A stretch of DNA of 64,000 nucleotides, from NCBI GenBank assembly GCA_964567745.1, contig CAZMNY010000033.1, positions 1 to 64,000 on the forward strand. Direction: 5' to 3'. Positions 26,623 through 37,019 of this stretch are shown piece after piece. Made by a program: the position numbers and the translations under genes. The notes under the pieces were generated by a model. The model searched no databases. It saw only the letters and a program-made list of their open reading frames with translations, and was not told where the DNA came from. Source of the DNA: CAZMNY01 sp964567745. GTDB taxonomy: Bacteria > Planctomycetota > Planctomycetia > Pirellulales > Pirellulaceae. How positions within the stretch are numbered: the stretch's first letter is position 1; each line of letters starts with the position of its first letter.

Positions 26623-27077
26623 TCAGAGGTTCGGAGTTTAAGAAAGCGAGTGAGTTCGACAGGGTCGTCCGTTCCGATTCGCAACATGCGGCCGTTCAAG
26701 TCGAGTTCAACGCAATCGAATCCCCATAGGTTAAACGTCCAACCTCGACCGGGGATCCAGTGAATGCCCCAGCCGTCGATCAGCGCGCTCCGACCCTGGG
26801 CAACCGAGGCGATGTCGGAATACTTGACGCTCGTGCCGAACAGCGGCAACGGCCCGTACTGGATGGAAAGCGAATCGCCCAAGTCACATACGCTTAAGTG
26901 GGCGAACATGAATCCCAACAGGGAAAAGAGAACTGCCATGCCGGTCATTAACGCAGCCACCCACAATTCGCCCATCGATGACCAAGCCGCCACGATAAGC
27001 GAGGCCGCAATGACATGCAACAACAAGTGGAGCGGCGCACGCTGAACGTGCTCATATTTCTTGTGAGCAGTTTCCAT
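26586..27077 (-). CDS. Membrane protein with PH-like C-terminal domain
   Basis: The 163-residue protein has two adjacent membrane helices (residues ~18-62) and a soluble domain (~65-150) with SLSIQYGPLPLFGTSVKYSDIASV, a GIHWIPGRGWTFNLWGFDCVELDL stretch and a closing DPVELTRFLK. The soluble part resembles bacterial pleckstrin-homology-like domains found after paired helices. The last ~15 residues overlap the end of the degraded VIT1 frame and may be derived from it, so the natural C-terminus is uncertain. No known function. Confidence 0.65.
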   Translation of the reverse strand: METAHKKYEHVQRAPLHLLLHVIAASLIVAAWSSMGELWVAALMTGMAVLFSLLGFMFAHLSVCDLGDSLSIQYGPLPLFGTSVKYSDIASVAQGRSALIDGWGIHWIPGRGWTFNLWGFDCVELDLNGRMLRIGTDDPVELTRFLKLRTSENSIRQRPGEQD

Positions 27078-27249
27078 TACAGTTTTAGAGCATAACGTTT
27101 TCGTTTGCGGCCGAGAAGGCCGTTTCCAGCTCTCCTATCGCAGCCTCCTCCGCAGCCGAGGTCTTGTGAATGCCTAGATTTCCGCCCGCCGCTTCCGCCA
27201 CGAGACGCTCACCGCGCGAGCCGAGCAAGCGAATCTGATCGCAGAAAAA

Positions 27250-27561
27250 ATGGCCGAATTGGCGGCCCACCTCAAGAGTCATTTTGAGGTGGAAGAAGAG
27301 GGTGGCTTCTTCACTCAAGTCGTCGCCCGAGCGCCCCGCTTAGCGGATCAAGTGGGACAACTCAGCGACGAGCACAAGTCGATGACGAAGACGGTCGAAA
27401 GCCTATGCATCGAAGCTGCCAACGGCGACGGCTCCGCAGCGTGGTGGGAGAAGAATGACGCCGACTTCCACCGTCTAAGCAAGGAACTCATGCAACATGA
27501 GAACCACGAGAATCAGATTCTCCAAGACGCCTACACGGAAGACATTGGTTCGGACGACTGA
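27250..27561 (+). CDS. Hemerythrin-like (HHE) domain protein, probably 5'-truncated
   Basis: The 103-residue frame has the HHE-type pattern: HLKSHFEVEEEGGFF, DEHKSM, and HENHENQILQDAYTEDIG, which in this family place His and Glu ligands for a di-iron site. The homology continues upstream of the ATG into a FRHETLTARAEQ stretch (a first His) up to an in-frame TAG at 27175-27177, and no good start codon or ribosome site precedes it. The first-helix ligand and the start are thus apparently lost or mutated. If functional, it would bind oxygen or sense iron/oxygen in the cytoplasm. Confidence 0.65.
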   Translation: MAELAAHLKSHFEVEEEGGFFTQVVARAPRLADQVGQLSDEHKSMTKTVESLCIEAANGDGSAAWWEKNDADFHRLSKELMQHENHENQILQDAYTEDIGSDD

Positions 27562-27588
27562 ATCCCCACTCGGTGAAGAAACTTTGTC

Positions 27589-27930
27589 TTAGTGAGCATG
27601 GCCGCCAACTTCATGGGCTTTCGCTTTTGCTTGCTCTGCTAGCTCAACGTAGCGTATGTCGCGAGTCCCCTCAAAGGCACGATGGTAAGTGACGCTGAGC
27701 GCCGAGTAGCTAAAGGCTTCGGCTGGCTCGAGTTGTGCTGCCTTTTCAGCGTGCTCGACCGCTTTTTCGTGTTGGCTCAGTCGCCCCAATACAACGGCCA
27801 GGGCGAAATGGGCTAGCGCGTAGTTGGGCTCTTGAGCTAGCACGTCGTTGAATTTGGCGACGGCTTCATCCAACTTGCCAGCATCCTTGAGTGTCTCACC
27901 TTCGTCGTAAATCTCGTGTAGTTCGGGCAC
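27589..27930 (-). CDS. TPR-repeat protein
   Basis: The 113-residue protein is built of about two to three tetratricopeptide repeats: a YDEGETLKDAGKLDEAVAKF motif, then ALAHFALAVVLGRLSQHEKAVEHAEKAAQLEP. The GTG at 27930 has a TTGGAGA site upstream and gives a normal start at MPELHE; the longer frame from 28014 lacks one. TPRs mediate protein binding; the partner is unknown. The last residues carry several His (GGHAH). It lies 28 bp from the hemerythrin-like gene in convergent orientation. Confidence 0.75.
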   Translation of the reverse strand: MPELHEIYDEGETLKDAGKLDEAVAKFNDVLAQEPNYALAHFALAVVLGRLSQHEKAVEHAEKAAQLEPAEAFSYSALSVTYHRAFEGTRDIRYVELAEQAKAKAHEVGGHAH

Positions 27931-28150
27931 GTTTTGGTTCTCCAAGCGTATGTCCGCCACAGATTGGGCAAGAAGTTTCGGGAAAATAGGTCTCAACCCA
28001 TGACAATTTAGCAATTCCGTCTTCCCGTACGACCCCGTTAGCGGGTATTTTCCCCCTCAATCCGTGAATCGGCCTTAGGTTAGGCGGCGGATCGGATGGA
28101 CAGGTTGCCAAGGATGGCAACCTACAACACCCTCGCGATGGATCGCTACT

Positions 28151-28999
28151 GTGACTCAAGTTCACCCCACCGCCCTTGTGGACGCCGACGCTCAATTGGG
28201 CGCGGACGTCGTTGTCGGACCCTTCGCCATCATTGAGAGTGAAGTCGAGATTGGCGATCGTTGCCAAATCGCGGCCCGCTGTGTGATCAAACACGGCGTG
28301 CAAATCGGTTGCGACAATACAATAGGTGAGGGGTCGGTCATTGGCGGCGAGCCTCAGCACCTGACCGAATCGGGTCGTGGCGGCGTGATCATCGGCGACA
28401 AAAATGTCTTCCGAGAAAACTGCACGGTCCATCGAGCCCTATCCGAGAACACAATTGTTGGCGAACGAAACTACTTTATGGTCAACGCGCACGTTGCCCA
28501 TGATGTGGTCGTCGCATCTGACTGCATCATTGCCAACAACGTGATGCTCGGCGGCCATGTCGAGGTCCAGGATTTTGCCTACATCTCCGGCGGAGTGGCT
28601 GTGCATCAGTTATGCCGCATCGGCCGGGAAGTCATGATCGGCGGCCAAGCGAGAATCACTCGCGACGTTCCGCCATACGTGATGATCTGCGGCGATACGT
28701 CTCGGGTCGTCGGCTTAAACTTGATCGGGCTGCGACGCCGCGGCCATAGTTCCGACGAGATCAAGCAGCTCAAGACAGCTTATCGCGTGATTTATCGCAG
28801 TCAGCTCCCCTGGAAAGAAATCGTTGCCGGTCTACAGGCCGACTATGTCGCTGGCCCGGCTGCCAATTATGGCGAGTTCTTCAAGAATGGCGATCGAGGA
28901 TACGTTCCGGAACGGCGAAAGTCCCGCCCGGCCACTCTCAAAGTCTTCCCCCAAGACGGCGCCAAAACGGATTCCGACGAGACGCGAAAAGCTGGCTAG
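28151..28999 (+). CDS. lpxA: UDP-N-acetylglucosamine acyltransferase
   Basis: The 282-residue protein is LpxA, the first enzyme of lipid A synthesis, moving a 3-hydroxyacyl chain from ACP to UDP-GlcNAc. Left-handed beta-helix hexapeptides fill residues ~1-190 (QVHPTALVDADAQLGADVVVGPF type), with the catalytic His in VNAHVAHDVVV. The C-terminal helical part (GLRRRGHSSDEIKQLKTAYR) is typical. The start is GTG. lpxD and lpxI are found ~22 kb away, so the pathway genes are scattered here. Cytoplasmic, homotrimeric in known members. Confidence 0.95.
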   Translation: MTQVHPTALVDADAQLGADVVVGPFAIIESEVEIGDRCQIAARCVIKHGVQIGCDNTIGEGSVIGGEPQHLTESGRGGVIIGDKNVFRENCTVHRALSENTIVGERNYFMVNAHVAHDVVVASDCIIANNVMLGGHVEVQDFAYISGGVAVHQLCRIGREVMIGGQARITRDVPPYVMICGDTSRVVGLNLIGLRRRGHSSDEIKQLKTAYRVIYRSQLPWKEIVAGLQADYVAGPAANYGEFFKNGDRGYVPERRKSRPATLKVFPQDGAKTDSDETRKAG

Positions 29000-29025
29000 A
29001 CTGGTGCAGCTTTCAAACCGAAACA

Positions 29026-29056
29026 AAAACGCCGCTCATTGCTGAGCGGCGTTTTG
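29026..29056. terminator. Rho-independent terminator (bidirectional)
   Basis: Stem AACGCCGCTC / GAGCGGCGTT around a small loop, with a T run downstream on the plus strand and A run upstream. It lies between the convergent lpxA and PPDK genes and can serve both. Confidence 0.85.
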
Positions 29057-29087
29057 CGTTTCTTGCGTTCTGTTTTAGTGCAGCGTC

Positions 29088-31787
<2,700 letters not shown>

Positions 31788-32132
31788 TGTTTCTTACTCG
31801 CTATGAAAACCGGTTTGAGGAAACCTGGTGTCGAAGAACGCGCACTTTACTTGCCGGACCTGTCTCGCCATTCAAGAGGCGAATTGACTGAAAATCACGA
31901 TTCAGTCGATCTAAGGTCTCCGGCCCCAACATGGGGCAAATGCGCATAGAGATTGCCTGATTCAGGAATCGAAGAGTTTACCAGCGTCCAAAACGAGCGT
32001 CAACGAGTCGACCGTCTCGGCACCGCTGGTCAGTCGAGCAACCACACGCATTTGAGGCTTGGGCTCAGATCAAAGCCATTAGGACGACGGAATGGTTGTT
32101 AAGCCACTTTTGATAGCGTGAGCATAGTTTTC
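31788..32132. other. Intergenic upstream of ppdK
   Basis: No gene seen. It should contain the ppdK promoter on the minus strand, but no convincing hexamer pair was found. Confidence 0.4.
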
Positions 32133-32624
32133 TCAGGCTTCATGTCGCAGGCGCCGTGTGCGACTCGACTTAGGCGATGAGGGCGATGGCACGGATGACT
32201 TCCCTTCGCTGCCAGTGTCGACTCGCAGGCCGTTCGCGCTGCGAAGGGCCGCGTTGCATTCGCAAACCAAGCCTCGCCAAAGCGAATCCGTTTCCTCGGG
32301 AATCTCAAGCGCTTTGCCTTCGCGGGCAAAGTCATGCAAACGCTCCTCAACCTGTTCCACCGGCGCCGCCAGTTTTCGGCTCAACCGAATCGAATCCCAA
32401 ATTAGAATCGGCGCCATGACGAAGGCGACGAGCACGAATGAACCCATCGTCCATCGCAGCCGCTCGGCGTGTTGAGCCACCGTGTCGTGCGGGTTGTTAA
32501 CGTATTGCAATAGTATCGTCGACAACAAAACGGCAACGACAAACCACCAGAAATGCAGAATCAGCCGAGACGCAACGATGTCGCGAGTGCGACGAGAAGC
32601 AGATGATGTGTTGACGCCTGTCAT
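32133..32624 (-). CDS. Two-helix membrane protein with HAMP-like region
   Basis: The 163-residue protein starts at ATG 32624, preceded by TTTGGAGAA. Two membrane helices (~21-43 and ~63-83) are followed by a HAMP-like segment (SIRLSRKLAAPVEQVEERLHDFAREGKALEIPEETDSLW) and a short basic Ser-rich tail. No kinase or methyl-accepting domain follows, so it is not a complete chemoreceptor. Similar HAMP-only proteins occur in planctomycetes. The tail and function are unknown. Confidence 0.7.
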   Translation of the reverse strand: MTGVNTSSASRRTRDIVASRLILHFWWFVVAVLLSTILLQYVNNPHDTVAQHAERLRWTMGSFVLVAFVMAPILIWDSIRLSRKLAAPVEQVEERLHDFAREGKALEIPEETDSLWRGLVCECNAALRSANGLRVDTGSEGKSSVPSPSSPKSSRTRRLRHEA

Positions 32625-32779
32625 GGGATAATTCTCCAAACACTGGCAAGCCAGTGGCGCCCAAGAATGTGGGTGGATCCGATGCCATTTTCCTGATGCT
32701 GACGTGGACCCATTCCGTCGGTCGTCAAAACTCGCGATAGCGTCGCGGATTGTGCCCATACGCGCAGATGAGGTCAAGA

Positions 32780-33439
32780 TCAATCGGCCGTCGATTCGCT
32801 CGGAGTCCGTTCTCGCAGCAAGTAAAGAAGAGCCAAAAAGTCGTAGACGGCGTGCGTCACGATGGGAGGTCCAAGATGGTCGAAGACGAGAAACATGGCG
32901 CCGAGAAAAAGACCCGCCACCGAAGCCAATGCGGCGTACGTCGGCGTGACCCAATGGCATGCTCCGAACAGTAGCGACACCACAACCAAGCTGATGACTG
33001 GACCGCTCGGGCCGCCGATCCAATGGGCGAGCCCGCCTTGCAGCAGCCCGCGAAACAGCAGCTCCTCGCCAACTCCCGCAGCCGCTGCTAGCAGTGCAAG
33101 CTCGAACCAACTCGCGTCACCAAATATCGACCTGATGATCTCCCGAACGTCATCTCGGAGCTGAATCAACGGACGCCACCGGGACAACTCGATCAGGCAG
33201 AGCATGCCGAGCATCGGTAGGACGCAGCCAAGTCCCCAACCAATATGGGCCAGCGTTTGCAATCCGCTCTCAAACGGCAACGACCGAAGCGGCGAAAAGC
33301 CGACGAGCCAGCCGACTCCCAATGCGATGGCCGCCAAGCCGAATTCGAATGCGATGGCCGTGTTGCGCGACAAGATAGGCTCCGTTGTAAAGGCGATGCG
33401 GGCCAAGAGATTGTTGTTAGACCGGACGGCCCTTCTCAA
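32780..33439 (-). CDS. CPBP-family intramembrane metalloprotease
   Basis: The 219-residue polytopic protein has the CPBP (CAAX protease / bacteriocin-processing, Abi) motifs: GVGEELLFRGLLQGGL (EExxxR, residues ~135-145), a LLFGACHWVTPTYA motif with the second-helix His, and THAVYDF with the third His. These residues make the Zn or other metal site in the membrane. About seven to eight helices are predicted. The start is TTG at 33439 and is not supported by a clear ribosome site, so the N-terminus may be slightly different. Substrates unknown. Confidence 0.85.
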   Translation of the reverse strand: MRRAVRSNNNLLARIAFTTEPILSRNTAIAFEFGLAAIALGVGWLVGFSPLRSLPFESGLQTLAHIGWGLGCVLPMLGMLCLIELSRWRPLIQLRDDVREIIRSIFGDASWFELALLAAAAGVGEELLFRGLLQGGLAHWIGGPSGPVISLVVVSLLFGACHWVTPTYAALASVAGLFLGAMFLVFDHLGPPIVTHAVYDFLALLYLLRERTPSESTAD

Positions 33440-33493
33440 GCGACTCGATCGGGGCCGATTTTGGCATAAAAATTCGGCTTGGTGTCGTCAACG

Positions 33494-33530
33494 AAAAAAC
33501 GGCGGCTCGAACAAATTCGAACCGCCGTTG
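33494..33530 (-). terminator. Rho-independent terminator after YTV gene
   Basis: Inverted repeat AACGGCGG-TCGAA / TTCGA-CCGCCGTT with one G-U pair, followed on the minus strand by a T6 run. It lies 84 bp downstream of the YTV gene stop. Confidence 0.85.
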
Positions 33531-33613
33531 GTTTTAACCAGACCAGGTTTTCTTCCGGGGAGAGGAAGTTGCGGCCGCGGGTAACCGTTGGCCGCGAGTT
33601 TCGCAACTGCGTG

Positions 33614-35161
33614 TTAGCAGCCGCAGTGGCCGCCGAATAATCGACGACGTACGCACGGTGGCGGGCAGCAAACCGAGACCGGCACCTGCTCACAAATCAC
33701 TCGCGGTACGCAGCGGACTGCGGTGCAAGGAACTTGTCGAGCGACACATCGCGGAACGCGAATCGTCTTGGTGTAACAGACTGGCTTGCAGACCGTGTAC
33801 GGCACTTTGCGTACACGTTGCTCGCAAACGTAGCTGCATGTGGTGTAAGGAATTTGCTTGGTGCGGCACTCCCGCTCCATGTGGCAAACTCGATACGTAA
33901 CCGTTTTCGTGCGCTGCTCGGGAACCATGTGGCAGACGCGGTAGGTGCACGTCTTGGTTCGTTGTTCCGGAACCATGCGGCAGACGCGATACGTGCACGT
34001 CTTCGTGCGTTGCTCAGGAACCATTTTGCAGACGCGGTAGGTGCACGTCTTCGTGCGTTGCTCGGGAACCATTCGGCAAACCCGGTAAGTGCACGTCTTG
34101 GTGCGCTGCTCGGGAACCATATGGCAGACCGTGTAATTGCAAGTCCGAGTGCGTTGCTCAGAGACGTAGCGGCAAGTGGTGTAAGGAACCATCTTGCGGC
34201 AAACTTCTCGCTCGTAACGAACGCAGTTGACGACTTGGTTCCGGACTTCCGGAATCCAAACCTTCTTGCAGATCGTTCGCGGCGGGCATTGAACTTGAAC
34301 CGTGCGGCACTGACCCGGCACGTAAACGCATCGGCAGCGACAAGGATCCCATTGCCAGCAACCCGGGTCTTGGATGACTTTCGTCATGACCGGACCGGGG
34401 CATGTGGTCGTTTGAGTTTCCCATCGTCCGCAGCAGACTTGAATCGTCTTCTGGTAATGGATCGGCTTGCATACGGTGTAGCAAACTTCACGCTGATGAG
34501 TTTCGTAGACCGGCTTGCAAACGGTGTAGCACATCGTTTTTTGGCGCGTCTCGTAGACCGGCTTGCAAACGGTGTAGCAGATTTGCTTGGTTCGAGTTTC
34601 CCAGACCGGCTTGCAGACGGTGTAGCACATCGTCTTCTGCCTTGTCTCGTAGACCGGCTTGCAGACGGTGTAACAGATCTGCCGTGTCTTGGTCTCCCAA
34701 ACCGGTTTGCAGACCGTGTAGCACATCGTCTTTTGACGAGTCTCATAGACCGGCTTGCAAACGGTGTAACAGACCTGCTTCGAACGCGTTTCCCAAACCG
34801 GCTTGCAAACGGTGTAGTTGCAAGTGCGGTAGTGGGTTTGGTACACGGGCTTGCGCACCGTGTAATTGCATGTGCGGTAGTGAGTTTCCATGACGTTGCG
34901 AGTGCAAGTCACTTGTCGTTCGTCATACACGGTGTCATAGACCGTGCGGGACGTCGCGTATTGCTGTTGCTCATACACAACGCGTTTGCGCGTCCGCATC
35001 ACTGTATGACACTGTTTCTGGACGCTGCTTTTACCGGCCAAATCTCCACTCGCGACGTTGCTGTAGCTTGTCGCGCCAAAATAGGAGGCTTCGGCCGTAC
35101 TGATTGAAACCGCCACCATCATCAAAGTGGCAAGCCCAAGTACAACCTTGCGTGCTTTCAT
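33614..35161 (-). CDS. Cysteine-rich YTV-repeat cell-wall protein
   Basis: The 515-residue secreted protein has a signal peptide (residues ~1-25) and two blocks of 16-residue repeats. Residues 93-237 hold nine copies of a YTVCKPV(Y/W)ET unit; residues 335-462 hold eight units of the YRVC(R/K/H)MVPEQRTKT type. A spacer (~240-330) is rich in Cys and Trp. The planctomycete YTV family (known from Rhodopirellula) occurs in the proteinaceous cell wall, where Cys pairs probably cross-link. An AGGAGAGGG site precedes the ATG. Function: structural, inferred. Confidence 0.92.
   Translation of the reverse strand: MKARKVVLGLATLMMVAVSISTAEASYFGATSYSNVASGDLAGKSSVQKQCHTVMRTRKRVVYEQQQYATSRTVYDTVYDERQVTCTRNVMETHYRTCNYTVRKPVYQTHYRTCNYTVCKPVWETRSKQVCYTVCKPVYETRQKTMCYTVCKPVWETKTRQICYTVCKPVYETRQKTMCYTVCKPVWETRTKQICYTVCKPVYETRQKTMCYTVCKPVYETHQREVCYTVCKPIHYQKTIQVCCGRWETQTTTCPGPVMTKVIQDPGCWQWDPCRCRCVYVPGQCRTVQVQCPPRTICKKVWIPEVRNQVVNCVRYEREVCRKMVPYTTCRYVSEQRTRTCNYTVCHMVPEQRTKTCTYRVCRMVPEQRTKTCTYRVCKMVPEQRTKTCTYRVCRMVPEQRTKTCTYRVCHMVPEQRTKTVTYRVCHMERECRTKQIPYTTCSYVCEQRVRKVPYTVCKPVCYTKTIRVPRCVARQVPCTAVRCVPRVICEQVPVSVCCPPPCVRRRLFGGHCGC
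33776..34159. repeat. 48-bp tandem coding repeats (YTV block 2)
   Basis: Eight imperfect 48-bp units encoding YxVC(x)MVPEQRTKT-type repeats, several nearly identical at DNA level, which suggests recent expansion or gene conversion. Confidence 0.85.
34451..34885. repeat. 48-bp tandem coding repeats (YTV block 1)
   Basis: Nine 48-bp units encoding YTVCKPV(Y/W)ET, arranged partly as alternating pairs (KPVYET / KPVWET) that form a 96-bp higher-order period. Confidence 0.85.
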
Positions 35162-35989
35162 AACCCTCTCCTCTATCCTCGGAAGAACTCACTCAACTCC
35201 TGGTCTGACGAACCGTTCGTCATGCACGGCTCAGCTACATGGCAGTTCACCATTGACGTCTCGCGGCGAATGCATTTCGCTTTTTCGCCTGCGAACCCAT
35301 CGACATGACCGCCTCTCGCGTTTCCTCTCCCATCGCTTCAACTCGTCTGCCGCAGGTATTGTTTAAATACAGCGACGAGGGAACGAGTCGGCGTAGCCTG
35401 AGGGCCGTTATCGCCAATCATCGTCAATCTAGGTCAAATGCTTGAACTAAGTGAATTAGGTTGAGCTGCACGACTTGTGCGACAAATCGCTATAGAGCAA
35501 GGAGATGGAGTGGTTTGAATAGCAAAACACGAGCGCCTGGGTAGGTAAAAAAAAACAGATCTCGCCTCCGATCCTGACAGTTGTGCCGATCACAGCAAAG
35601 AATCGATCTAACACATTGACCCACAGCACTTTGCAACGTAGAAATGCTAGGTGTCGACGTTTGCGCTCTTCGCCTCATCGGTACACACAGCACAAGGCAA
35701 CTGAACATGCGACGCAACGGAATTGCCCTAGTCGAAGCCGGAATCGACAGGGCGGTTGGCTTTACAATTCGCGAACGGGTGAGGTGCGGATCAATCTGGC
35801 GGACCACAGAAGGCTCTAACCCTCAATAAATAAACGACTTAAGGATGTTTATAGACAGTTTCATTGGGGACGGTGTTCGCTGAGTCTCCGAGGGATTCAT
35901 GAACGGCTCGACCTTGAGCCAAATGGCTTTCGCGTATAGATTAGCCTTCGGCGTCTATCACTAATCACAATCAGTACTTACGCGATCCG
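35162..35989. other. Long intergenic between YTV gene and rex
   Basis: About 830 bases without a supported gene. It must hold the divergent promoters of the YTV gene and rex, but I could not pick either. No Rex-type TTGTGAA-N4-TTCACAA operator was found by eye, and no tRNA or repeat. Confidence 0.45.
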
Positions 35990-36655
35990 ATGGCGAGTGA
36001 TCCCAGCAAGAAAAGCGACTCGATCGACGCGAGCGTCCCGAAGGCGGTCGTAAGCCGACTCAGTCTTTATCTGCGCGAATTGCTCCGCCTCCAACTCGAT
36101 GGCAACGAGACGACCAGTTCAACTCAATTGGGAAAACTGCTCGGTTTCAGCGATGCTCAAGTCCGCAAGGATCTCGCCTATTTCGGACAGTTTGGTTATC
36201 CGGGAATCGGTTATCGATGTGACGAATTGATCGCCGCTGTTCGCAAGATTCTCGGTACGAATCGGGCCTGGCGAGTCGCGATTATCGGTGCGGGAAACCT
36301 GGGCCGCGCGCTATTGGGCTACAAGGGATTTCAAGACGACACGTTTCGAATCGTTGCCGCTTTTGACCTCGACGAGCAGAAAGTTGGCGAACCGATTGAC
36401 GATGTTCCAGTCTTTCATTTGGATGAGCTTTCCGAGCAGACGGCGCGGCTGGGAATTCGATTGGCGATTATCGCGGTTCCATCCACGGCCGCCCAAACGG
36501 TAGCCAACCGAGTGACTGAGGCGGGCATCGAGGGCGTGCTTAATTTCGCGCCGGTGACGCTCGCTTTGCCCGATCAAGTCAGCGCGGTTGGCGTCGATTT
36601 AGCAATCGAACTTGAACAGCTTTCATTCGCAGTTGTGAACAAAGCCGAGAAGTAG
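35990..36655 (+). CDS. rex: Redox-sensing repressor Rex
   Basis: The 221-residue protein has the Rex layout: an N-terminal winged helix (residues ~20-85, VSRLSLYLRELL and LGKLLGFSDAQVRKDLAYFGQFGYPGIGY, which is strongly conserved) and a Rossmann NAD(H)-binding domain starting with GAGNLG at 100-105, plus a C-terminal swapped helix (GVDLAIELEQLSF). Rex binds DNA when NADH is low and releases it when NADH/NAD+ rises, controlling fermentation and respiration genes. No neighbours here are clear Rex targets. Length and motifs are normal. Confidence 0.95.
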   Translation: MASDPSKKSDSIDASVPKAVVSRLSLYLRELLRLQLDGNETTSSTQLGKLLGFSDAQVRKDLAYFGQFGYPGIGYRCDELIAAVRKILGTNRAWRVAIIGAGNLGRALLGYKGFQDDTFRIVAAFDLDEQKVGEPIDDVPVFHLDELSEQTARLGIRLAIIAVPSTAAQTVANRVTEAGIEGVLNFAPVTLALPDQVSAVGVDLAIELEQLSFAVVNKAEK

Positions 36656-36671
36656 TAAATTGCTTCGAAGT

Positions 36672-36743
36672 TACCCGGTGGTGTAATCGGCAACACTTCG
36701 GATTTTGGTTCCGACATTCTAGGTTCAAGTCCTAGCCGGGTAG
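36672..36743 (+). tRNA. tRNA-Gln (anticodon TTG)
   Basis: Acceptor TACCCGG pairs perfectly with CCGGGTA; anticodon stem TCGGA/TCCGA encloses loop TTTTGGT with anticodon TTG (reads CAA/CAG). T arm CTAGG-TTCAAGT-CCTAG is intact. The 3' end is followed by CC and then a T run (likely terminator). Confidence 0.95.
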
Positions 36744-37019
36744 CCTTTTTTCTTTCTGACCACCCCTTACCAGCATCTAAAGCGCCGGTTTGGCAAGCTA
36801 TTCGTGGTCGCTCGGTGTACCTAATTCACCGCATGGTTTGATGATCTGTTTCCCGATGGTTGCTTTTGCGTTCTGCCATCCTGCGACTTGGCTGCTTCCC
36901 CTATTTTTGAATCGTCAGCGGCGCCATGCCCCCTCACCCTCGCCACAGAGCGAGATACAATGGGCGATTCTCAGCCATTCCCGCCAAACCTGTCCGCTTG
37001 TTGAAAATCGAGTTTCACG

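Noticed and set aside
33776..34885. Repeat series as a CRISPR array
   Set aside because: The 48-bp units are in-frame coding repeats without spacers; no cas genes are present.
33734..35107. A 457-residue open frame on the plus strand
   Set aside because: It is the complement of the YTV repeat gene. Repeats keep the opposite strand open; its sequence is repetitive Arg/Leu/Ala-rich with no ribosome site or family.
35162..35989. Possible Rex operator upstream of rex
   Set aside because: I looked for TTGTGAA-N4-TTCACAA and close variants and found none; only partial TTGTG matches occur.
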